Positions 26,944-32,475 of a DNA stretch of 32,475 nucleotides are shown one piece after another. The stretch lies in NCBI GenBank assembly GCA_029246545.1, contig JAQWMX010000014.1, forward strand, positions 1 through 32,475, given 5' to 3'. Within the stretch, counting starts at the first letter, position 1. Each line of letters begins with the position of its first letter. Position numbers and translations under genes: made by a program. Below the pieces are notes generated by a model. That model made no database searches and was not told the origin of the DNA. It was given only the letters and a program-made list of their open reading frames with translations. The DNA comes from Gammaproteobacteria bacterium. GTDB lineage: Bacteria; Pseudomonadota; Gammaproteobacteria; Pseudomonadales; Pseudohongiellaceae.

Positions 26944-27943
26944 AGTTATTAGTTAGAATTTTCCGGTAGGTTCGCATCACTACACGTTTCCACCAAAGGA
27001 TAAAACCAGTAATAAACATCCCTGCGGGAATCAAACTGATGACGACTAAAGCCCACTTGGCCCAAGCTGCTTGAAAGCGCCCGAAATGAAGATCCACCAT
27101 GATATCCAAAAATCCAGAGCTATTATCAGATCTAATTTCACCTAAGTTCATTATAAAATCATTAGGTCCCAATTCACCCGAATCTAGCATGGCCTGAATT
27201 TCAACATCTGGCATACCTATAACACCCATATTGAGAATGTTGCTTAAACCTAAAGCATCTGTGACTGTCCGAAACGTGTCAGGAATAGCGATCAACATAC
27301 CGCTTATACCCCAAGCAAACATAAAAAATAAACACCAGAAACCAAACACACTGTGGAATTGCCAGAGTGTGCCACGCGGACTTTGCTTGCTTAGATAAAA
27401 ACCATGACGCCATTGAGTTTTTCCTCTCCACCAAATAAATATACCACTAAGCATCATCACTAGAAAAACAACTGCTCCCCAGCCATTAATTTGACGCCCT
27501 CCATTTTCAATAAAAAGGTCGTCATGGAAATTTATAAACCAACGGTAAACTTTAGCTTGCCAAGGTAAAGAGCTACCCCTATCCACTCCACGGTATTGAT
27601 CAAAGTAACGATTTTCGGCTACACCATCCTGCCTAAGAACAACTAGTACTGCACGTTCAGGATTGGAAGAAGCAGTAAACATAAACACTTCAAAATCGCT
27701 GTAAACTTCTTCTATGCGGGCTTCCAATTCATCATTTCTTAAAGGCTCAGTTTCTGTTGGTATTACATTACCGGGTACAAAGTAGCGATCAAGGTCATTC
27801 TCGACCATGTAAATCGCGCCGCTAACACTAATCATCAGCATATATAGGCCAAGCACAATGCCTGCCCAAAGGTGAATTTGGAATAAGGTTTTATTAAGTA
27901 AGTGAGTCTTAGGGGCTAAAGACCATCTTTGTAAGGTGTTCAA
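26942..27943 (-). CDS. PepSY-type four-helix membrane protein, possible di-haem reductase
   Basis: A 333-residue PepSY-associated membrane protein with four helices at about 23-47, 156-172, 198-220 and 298-318, and a periplasmic region of about 110 residues between the first two. Histidines lie at His24 (FQIHLWAG), His140 (FINFHDD), His197 (WQFHSVFG) and His286 (VDLHFGRF), placed like the bis-His haem ligands known in the PepSY ferrisiderophore reductase FoxB. This suggests haem-based electron transfer across the inner membrane. The start is TTG at 27943, 16 nt after the DUF6152 gene, with a poor ribosome site, so translation may be coupled. The family identification is firm; haem and substrate are inference. 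Confidence 0.85.
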   Translation of the reverse strand: MNTLQRWSLAPKTHLLNKTLFQIHLWAGIVLGLYMLMISVSGAIYMVENDLDRYFVPGNVIPTETEPLRNDELEARIEEVYSDFEVFMFTASSNPERAVLVVLRQDGVAENRYFDQYRGVDRGSSLPWQAKVYRWFINFHDDLFIENGGRQINGWGAVVFLVMMLSGIFIWWRGKTQWRHGFYLSKQSPRGTLWQFHSVFGFWCLFFMFAWGISGMLIAIPDTFRTVTDALGLSNILNMGVIGMPDVEIQAMLDSGELGPNDFIMNLGEIRSDNSSGFLDIMVDLHFGRFQAAWAKWALVVISLIPAGMFITGFILWWKRVVMRTYRKILTNN

Positions 27944-27959
27944 AAGAGACTATCCCATA

Positions 27960-28442
27960 TCACATAAAGTCTGGTTCTTTATCAAATATAGTTAGGTTAG
28001 GAGAATCCAGCCAGCCGTTTTCCTGCCAAATTGAAGCTCTTTCATTTGCATTACAGACACCATCATTGGGTTGGGCAATGGAGCCATCTTCTTTTTGCAC
28101 AAAACACATGGCGCCTGCTGGATCCCCTGAATTCAATGGCAGCATAATTACTTTAACCATTTCTCCCGGCGTAAAGGTATTACCATTAACGCCTTGACGC
28201 ATAGCATGTACCTGAGCTGCTCCTTCGAAACCCCAAGTTTGAGTATTGCCTTGTTCATCTTCAACTTCTATATAAAGCCATGTATGTGGATTATTGAAGG
28301 CCCAGCGCTGCACACGACCAATAACGATTTGTTCTTTTGACGCATCAAACATGGCAAAAGAATGGTGTGCCGTAACAGTTTGTGTCAATGCTACAAAACT
28401 TGAAACAATGATAGTTCCTATTGTTAATATTATTTTCTTCAT
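27960..28442 (-). CDS. Secreted DUF6152-family protein
   Basis: A 160-residue periplasmic protein of unknown function. The signal peptide likely ends at TVTA (residue 25), exposing His26-His27 at the mature N-terminus. The DUF6152 core follows with FAMFDASKE, RVQRWAFNNPHTWLYIEVED (Asn-Pro-His with His53), QTWGFEGAAQVHAMRQGV and VIMLPLNSGDPAGAMCF. It shares these motifs with the N-terminal half of the 350-residue protein at 14660-15712. A GAGGA site precedes the ATG. It lies 36 nt after the secreted-protein gene and 16 nt before the PepSY gene. Confidence 0.87.
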   Translation of the reverse strand: MKKIILTIGTIIVSSFVALTQTVTAHHSFAMFDASKEQIVIGRVQRWAFNNPHTWLYIEVEDEQGNTQTWGFEGAAQVHAMRQGVNGNTFTPGEMVKVIMLPLNSGDPAGAMCFVQKEDGSIAQPNDGVCNANERASIWQENGWLDSPNLTIFDKEPDFM

Positions 28443-28478
28443 CTCAATGTCCTCAAAAAATTTATTTTAAGCTTATAC

Positions 28479-29492
28479 TCACTGACCCATTGGGTTTAAG
28501 GATTGTCCTGGAATATCTGGAAAATCAGTAAAACCTCGCGGATCTTTATATTCAGGATCACCTGGCAAATAGAAAAAGGTTCTCCCGGTTTCATCTTGAT
28601 AAGAATTGCTGCTAGTCGAGCATTCCCAATTGCGAATACGTGCACCGAATTCAACCAATTCAGGGCTTTCTGAATGCACATAGACTGCTGATTGTGGCGA
28701 CTGTAGGCCAATCGGGTCATAAAAGGTTACCTGAGTGATTAACTGACGTAAGCCTTCTGCACTTATTTGTACTTGCCAAGATTCAACCATTTCTAACTGA
28801 TTACTGGTCAGAGGCATACCACGTAGATAATCAGCTGGATTAATCCATTTAGTCCAAATAATTAACTTTTCTTCATCCCAAAAACCAATACTGTCACCTG
28901 TAGCTGAATGCTTGCCGTCTATATTGATATGCTCGGAATTTATATACACACGACGAGTTTCATTCATTAAATCATTCAGCATCCAGGTTTGAGTTGGCGT
29001 GTTAGCAAACTCTTTCACGTAGGGCTCCCATAACCAGCGCGCTGTACCAGGGTACTGGCAAGTGGTTAGGCGGTCATAAAGTTGCTCACCATACTGTTCT
29101 ATTTCAGCGCGGCGTTGCCTGAATTGATCCTCATAAGCAGGCGTTAAAACACCCTCTTTGACTATGCCGCCAGGTGACATGGCTACTCCCATTGTGCCAC
29201 CTTCTAAAAATAAGGCAGGCATGTTGTTATAACCAGGACTCCAAAGCCCATCCCAAACTGGAATCGTTGCCATGGTATGTTGTGTGCCGCCATCAGCTTC
29301 TTCAAGTAAACTATTATAATATTCCTCAGCTGTAGCAAAATCTTGAGATGGGTATTCAACAACAGGATCAACTGCTGACCTGCCTGGCATAAGTGCCGTT
29401 TCGTCGCCGCCCTGCGCAAAACTTAAAGATTGAATACTGATCAGTGAAACTAATGCAAAACTAGTTTTGAAAAATAAGTGTTTTAGCCTCAT
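28479..29492 (-). CDS. Secreted protein homologous to the C-terminal domain of the DUF6152 fusion
   Basis: A 337-residue exported protein (signal peptide ending near SFA, residue 26) without a recognised name. Residues about 117-260 align with the C-terminal domain of the protein at 14660-15712: a Cys in TTC/LRC (Cys145), RRVYIN/RTIHMN, GDSIGFW/FSRGHW, then SNQLEMVESW/SDQISIVERF, and VTFYDP/LTVTDP. It is the first gene of a three-gene run with the DUF6152 and PepSY genes. The start ATG follows GAGGGG. A periplasmic role with the next two genes is likely; no catalytic residues are identified. Confidence 0.78.
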   Translation of the reverse strand: MRLKHLFFKTSFALVSLISIQSLSFAQGGDETALMPGRSAVDPVVEYPSQDFATAEEYYNSLLEEADGGTQHTMATIPVWDGLWSPGYNNMPALFLEGGTMGVAMSPGGIVKEGVLTPAYEDQFRQRRAEIEQYGEQLYDRLTTCQYPGTARWLWEPYVKEFANTPTQTWMLNDLMNETRRVYINSEHINIDGKHSATGDSIGFWDEEKLIIWTKWINPADYLRGMPLTSNQLEMVESWQVQISAEGLRQLITQVTFYDPIGLQSPQSAVYVHSESPELVEFGARIRNWECSTSSNSYQDETGRTFFYLPGDPEYKDPRGFTDFPDIPGQSLNPMGQ

Positions 29493-29643
29493 TTTTTATT
29501 ACCCCTCTATACTCAGTCAAAAGAGAATACCCAGTCTCAAAATCAATGTCTATTTCAACACCTGATATAAAAGTGACAACAATAAGGATTTAAATCTCCT
29601 CAGAAAAATACATTTGAATTTATATTAAATCCAACTCTTCCTA

Positions 29644-29672
29644 TTGACCCATATTACAATTGTGGGTACTGT
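29644..29672 (+). promoter_or_regulatory. Candidate promoter for the HNH gene
   Basis: TTGACC (29644-29649) and TACTGT (29667-29672) are 17 nt apart, 33 nt before the ATG at 29705. A short inverted repeat ACCCA/TGGGT spans the spacer (around 29647-29667), which could be a repressor site. The -35 is good, the -10 poor. Confidence 0.3.
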
Positions 29673-29704
29673 AATCGCGTCGTGGCTTTGGTCTAAATTT
29701 ATTT

Positions 29705-30280
29705 ATGGATTTTAACAACAGTCGTTCTCAAGTTCTGCGATTAAATCTTGCAGGAAATCCCATTGAATGGCTTACCTGGCAGGAAGCTACCACCCTCTAC
29801 GCTCGTGAACTCGTAACCTGGACCCTCGGTGACACTATCAGAACTGTCTGGGGCGGAACCTCGCGGTTTAGTGGTGAACGTAGCTTTATTAACTTACAAA
29901 GTATTATCGCCTGCTCTGGTGATGTGCATCATAATTATTCAAAAAAACCAGCCTTAACCAACAGGATTTTATTCCGCCGAGATCAAAATTTATGTTTGTA
30001 TTGTGGCAAAGAATATCTAGATAAAGATTTAAGTTGTGACCACATCATTCCGACCTCTCGTGGTGGTAAAAATATTTGGACTAATGTTGTTGCAGCTTGT
30101 CGACGTTGCAATCACTTCAAGCAGGATCGCACGCCTGAAGAGGCCCATATGGAATTGCTGGCTTTACCTTTCAAACCCAATGCAGCGGAATATTTAGCCT
30201 TAATGAATAGCCCCAGGATACTTGCAGACCAAATGGAATTTCTTAAAGCACAGTTCTCAAAAAACTGTCGCTTACAGTAA
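29705..30280 (+). CDS. HNH endonuclease family protein
   Basis: A 191-residue protein with a zinc-stabilised HNH domain: Cys97 and Cys100 (CLYCG), the Asp-His pair 112-113 in CDHIIPTSRGGKN, Asn127, and Cys132 and Cys135 (ACRRCNHFK). The N-terminal segment VLRLNLAGNPIEWLTWQEA and the C-terminal EYLALMNSPRILADQMEFLKAQF are typical of a stand-alone HNH family found in many proteobacterial chromosomes. It is not next to a restriction methylase or phage genes, so a housekeeping repair or processing role is as likely as defence. The ribosome site is poor; the start is chosen from family similarity. Confidence 0.87.
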   Translation: MDFNNSRSQVLRLNLAGNPIEWLTWQEATTLYARELVTWTLGDTIRTVWGGTSRFSGERSFINLQSIIACSGDVHHNYSKKPALTNRILFRRDQNLCLYCGKEYLDKDLSCDHIIPTSRGGKNIWTNVVAACRRCNHFKQDRTPEEAHMELLALPFKPNAAEYLALMNSPRILADQMEFLKAQFSKNCRLQ

Positions 30281-30296
30281 GCTGTCTTATTTTTTT
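30270..30296 (+). terminator. Weak terminator after the HNH gene
   Basis: GCTTAC and GTAAGC around 30270-30282 form a short stem (functionally GCTT/AAGC with a 5-nt loop), followed by a T-rich run to 30296 on the plus strand. It overlaps the HNH stop codon. The stem is weak. Confidence 0.35.
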
Positions 30297-30303
30297 ATCC
30301 TTA

Positions 30304-31083
30304 TTATTCCAATAAAAATTCCTGTGCAATATTAAAAAATTGCTCAGGTTTTTCATTGTGCACCCAATGCCCTGCATCATTAATTATTTTAACTATTGCC
30401 TTCGGAAATTGGGCAAGCGTTTTATCCGTATATTTCGGCAATAAATAATTGGAATTTCCACCTTTTATAAAAAGCGTTTCGCCAGAAAATTCTGATTTAG
30501 TTTCGACTCCGATCTCGCCCCAACTTTTTATCAATGAATAATTTTTCGTGATAGCTGATAAATTCATGCGCCATTGATATGTGCCTTCACTGTTTCTTTG
30601 TAGATTAGTTAAAAGAAAATCTCTAACAGCTTTATTAGGCACATCAGTCTGCAAAGTGGCATCAGCATCTTTGCGGCTTGTTAATGTGCTCAGTTCAACC
30701 TTTTGTAAAGCACTGAGCTCCTCATTGGGGCCGCTGACATAATTAACTGGCGCAATATCTACAACAATCAATTTATTAACTCGCTGGGGATACGTTAAGG
30801 CCATCTGCATAGCAATCTTACCTCCCATGGAATGACCAATAAGATCTGCAAGAGGGATTTCTAAAGCATCCATTGTTTCGATTATGTCTTCAGCCATTTC
30901 AGGGTAAGACATAGTATCTGTATGTGCTGATTGCCCATGATTACGCGCGTCGAAACCATAAACCTTAAAGTTTTCAGCTAAGGCTTTCGCCTGTACAGTC
31001 AAATTACCTTGCTGACCAAAAAGGCCATGCAAAATAATTAGTGGCTTGCCTGTAGTTGAATATTGCTTATAAAAAAGTTGCAT
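30304..31083 (-). CDS. Alpha/beta hydrolase (YbfF-like esterase)
   Basis: A 259-residue alpha/beta-fold hydrolase resembling the E. coli esterase YbfF. The oxyanion-hole segment LHGLFGQQGNL (18-28), the nucleophile elbow GHSMGG with Ser85, and the catalytic His239 in NDAGHWVHNEKPEQF are visible, together with FDARNHGQS. There is no signal peptide, so it is cytoplasmic. It lies 21 nt after the peroxiredoxin gene, probably in the same transcript. Acyl-ester substrates are likely but not identifiable. Confidence 0.9.
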   Translation of the reverse strand: MQLFYKQYSTTGKPLIILHGLFGQQGNLTVQAKALAENFKVYGFDARNHGQSAHTDTMSYPEMAEDIIETMDALEIPLADLIGHSMGGKIAMQMALTYPQRVNKLIVVDIAPVNYVSGPNEELSALQKVELSTLTSRKDADATLQTDVPNKAVRDFLLTNLQRNSEGTYQWRMNLSAITKNYSLIKSWGEIGVETKSEFSGETLFIKGGNSNYLLPKYTDKTLAQFPKAIVKIINDAGHWVHNEKPEQFFNIAQEFLLE

Positions 31084-31104
31084 AAAACATTAATTTTAAA
31101 AGTC

Positions 31105-31575
31105 TTATAAGTTATCTTTAATAGTTGAAATGACATCTTCATGATGGGTTTTGGTTTTTACTTTTTCCATAATATGCATAAGTTTTCCATCTTTGCCTAT
31201 GATAAAAGTCATGCGCTTAATACCCATGTATTCTTTTCCCATAAATTTTTTCAAGCCCCAAACTCCATACTTGTCGGCTAAAGCATGATCTTCATCCGCT
31301 AGCAGAGTAAAATTAAGCCCATCCTTTTCTTCAAATTTAGCCAAGCGCTTAGAGGAATCGATACTTACTCCTAACACTTCTACACCCAACTTTTTCAATT
31401 CATTTTTGCTATCGCGAATGCCATGTGCCTGAACGGTGCAGCCTGGGGTCATCGCTTTAGGATAAAAATATAAGACAACTGTCTTGCCCTTATAATCTTT
31501 TAAACTACGCTTCTTCCCTTTCTGGTCTTCTAATGTAAAAGCCGGCGCCACATTGCCGATTTTAGGTAATGCCAT
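31105..31575 (-). CDS. bcp: Thioredoxin-dependent peroxiredoxin, Bcp type
   Basis: Reduces peroxides using a peroxidatic cysteine. The 156 residues have the motif YFYPKAMTPGCTVQA with Cys46. E. coli Bcp has a second, resolving cysteine five residues later; here that place is His51 (PGCTVQAHGIRD), and no other cysteine is present, so it must work as a one-Cys enzyme with an external thiol. The ATG follows AAAGGAGA, which lies at the end of an 11-nt tandem repeat. It is upstream of the alpha/beta hydrolase gene. Confidence 0.93.
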   Translation of the reverse strand: MALPKIGNVAPAFTLEDQKGKKRSLKDYKGKTVVLYFYPKAMTPGCTVQAHGIRDSKNELKKLGVEVLGVSIDSSKRLAKFEEKDGLNFTLLADEDHALADKYGVWGLKKFMGKEYMGIKRMTFIIGKDGKLMHIMEKVKTKTHHEDVISTIKDNL

Positions 31576-31580
31576 TGCAA

Positions 31581-31613
31581 TCTCCTTTGTCTTTTCTTTG
31601 TCTTTTCTTTGTC
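31581..31613. repeat. 11-nt tandem repeat covering the bcp ribosome site
   Basis: Plus strand: TCTCCTTTGTC (31581-31591), TTTTCTTTGTC (31592-31602), TTTTCTTTGTC (31603-31613). On the minus strand this is GACAAAGAAAA twice, then GACAAAGGAGA, the last copy holding the Shine-Dalgarno AAGGAGA of bcp. Slippage here would change the leader length but not the spacing of the ribosome site. Confidence 0.75.
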
Positions 31614-31638
31614 TGTTTCTTAGAATGTTTCTTGTTAG

Positions 31639-31863
31639 TTATTCTAGTAAATCAGCTAGAGCAGAATCTATATCAATATCCGGATATCTTTCTGCAAACA
31701 ATCGACCTTCTTCAGCTAATTCATCTTCACTACCTGCATCTGTAAGAAATTGAATTTCAGCTAACCATGTATTAGCTTCATCACGATATCCAACGAATAT
31801 CGCCATATCCATTGCAGTAGCTTGTTCAACTGTTTCCTGCCTTTGGGCTATAACTATTATCAC
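31639..31863 (-). CDS. Small protein of unknown function
   Basis: A 74-residue acidic protein with no recognised family, no signal peptide and no membrane segment. The listed start is GTG at 31863; an in-frame TAA lies two codons before it. An alternative start is the ATG at 31812 (MDMAIFVGYRDEANTW). The GAAGAGG sequence overlaps the GTG and makes a poor ribosome site, so the exact start is open. It lies 63 nt before bcp on the same strand. An imperfect hairpin (31879-31907) sits in its leader. Confidence 0.55.
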   Translation of the reverse strand: MIIVIAQRQETVEQATAMDMAIFVGYRDEANTWLAEIQFLTDAGSEDELAEEGRLFAERYPDIDIDSALADLLE

Positions 31864-31952
31864 CTCTTCTTAGGCATTAGCCCTGAATAAACTTTTGTTT
31901 TCAGGCTTATAAACGTGACAAATCTAGAAAAGGGTTAAATCTTTGAAAATAA

Positions 31953-32348
31953 TTATTCGAGCAAATTTTCCAGCTCGTTAGGAATAAATGGTCTGCCTTT
32001 AGAGTTCACTGCAGTTCCGGTTACTTCAGCACTCAAAAGAACTTTCTTATCACCCTGGCGAACAATATCCTGTATAAAAAGAAATTTTAACCGAGACTTC
32101 CTGGCAAAACGGGTAAGAACAGTGAAAGAGTCGCCGCTGTTTAATGAACCCTTGTAGTCGAGTTCTGCTCTAATAACGACCAGATTAGTGCCAGCTTTTG
32201 CTAAAGCTGAAAAATCTATGTTGTGCTCTTTTAAAAATATGTGTCGCGCATGTTCCAGATAATTCTGGTAGACAGCATTATTTACAACACCTTGCAGATC
32301 ACACTCATAATCCCGCACATTAAAAGACAATTCACTGACTTCACTCAA
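31953..32348 (-). CDS. Acyl-CoA thioesterase, 4HBT hotdog family
   Basis: A hotdog-fold thioesterase of the YbgC/FadM kind, which hydrolyses acyl-CoA thioesters. The start is taken as TTG at 32348-32346, 6 nt after AGGAGA (complement of 32355-32360), giving 131 residues starting MSEVSELSF. An earlier TTG at 32366 would put that ribosome site inside the gene. The catalytic Asp17 is in YECDLQGVVNNAVYQNYLEHAR. The fold continues with GDSFTVLTRFARKSRLKFLFIQ. It is 89 nt from the 74-residue gene on the same strand. Confidence 0.88.
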   Translation of the reverse strand: MSEVSELSFNVRDYECDLQGVVNNAVYQNYLEHARHIFLKEHNIDFSALAKAGTNLVVIRAELDYKGSLNSGDSFTVLTRFARKSRLKFLFIQDIVRQGDKKVLLSAEVTGTAVNSKGRPFIPNELENLLE

Positions 32349-32431
32349 TTTAATTCTCCTAAACAATCTATAGTGAGATTACTCGATTATCTTTAAGTGA
32401 TACAAGCCCCAAAAAACAGGGTTCTACTTAC

Positions 32432-32471
32432 TTATCCACAACTAAAATTAATTTAGCAGTGCTGTGGATAA
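32432..32471. promoter_or_regulatory. Pair of perfect inverted DnaA boxes
   Basis: TTATCCACA at 32432-32440 and TGTGGATAA at 32463-32471 are perfect DnaA boxes (TTATNCACA) facing each other with 22 AT-rich bases between them. They lie beyond the thioesterase start at the edge of the window. They may regulate the thioesterase or the next gene, or belong to a larger cluster outside the window. Two boxes alone do not prove a replication origin. Confidence 0.6.
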
Positions 32472-32475
32472 ATCT

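Noticed and set aside
29705-30280. HNH gene as part of a restriction or phage defence island
   Set aside because: No methylase, phage or toxin genes are nearby, and this stand-alone HNH type is common in ordinary chromosomes.

Overview
The window is a gene-dense stretch of a Gammaproteobacterium chromosome. It is AT-rich by eye, with short spacers. It carries classic gammaproteobacterial housekeeping blocks: rpsP-rimM-trmD-rplS next to ffh, dsbC-hom, ypjD-yfjD divergent from ffh, and tgt-yajC-secD-secF. The accessory content (NAD-dependent formate dehydrogenase, DUF6152 proteins, a PepSY membrane protein, a secreted lectin-like protein) resembles free-living aquatic or marine gammaproteobacteria. 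That habitat and lineage guess is inference; no rRNA or taxonomic marker was compared.

Layout. 1-5305 (minus): ffh, then the ribosomal protein/RNA maturation operon rpsP-rimM-trmD-rplS, then dsbC and a hom gene cut by the window edge. 5395-8928 (plus): ypjD, a CNNM/CBS transporter-like gene, a zinc-ribbon Nudix hydrolase and fdhD in one tight run. 8968-9282 (minus): a small membrane protein. 9564-14482 (plus): fdsG-fdsB-fdsA, overlapping genes for a soluble molybdenum formate dehydrogenase; FdhD encoded just upstream is the factor that sulfurates its cofactor. 14660-17287 (plus): a secreted two-domain protein (DUF6152 plus an unnamed domain), a kappa-GST/HCCA-isomerase-like protein and two orphan small proteins. 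17363-21733 (minus): tgt-yajC-secD-secF. 21806-25444: mdh (minus), pyk (plus) and queA (minus), so queA is separated from its usual partner tgt. 25550-25636: tRNA-Leu(CAA), followed by about 510 nt without a convincing gene. 26147-29492 (minus): a lectin-like secreted protein, and a three-gene run of an unnamed secreted protein, a DUF6152 protein and a PepSY membrane protein. 29705-30280 (plus): an HNH nuclease. 30304-32348 (minus): alpha/beta hydrolase, Bcp-type peroxiredoxin, an orphan and a hotdog thioesterase. Two perfect inverted DnaA boxes lie at the right edge.

The best candidate for something undescribed is the DUF6152 set. The plus-strand protein at 14660-15712 joins in one chain two domains that are encoded as separate adjacent genes at 27960-29492, next to a PepSY-type membrane protein with histidines placed like haem ligands. 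Both DUF6152 proteins are predicted to begin with His-His after signal-peptide removal and both keep an Asn-Pro-His motif. This suggests a periplasmic metal-binding or redox module. The shared domains are visible in the sequence; the function is inference.
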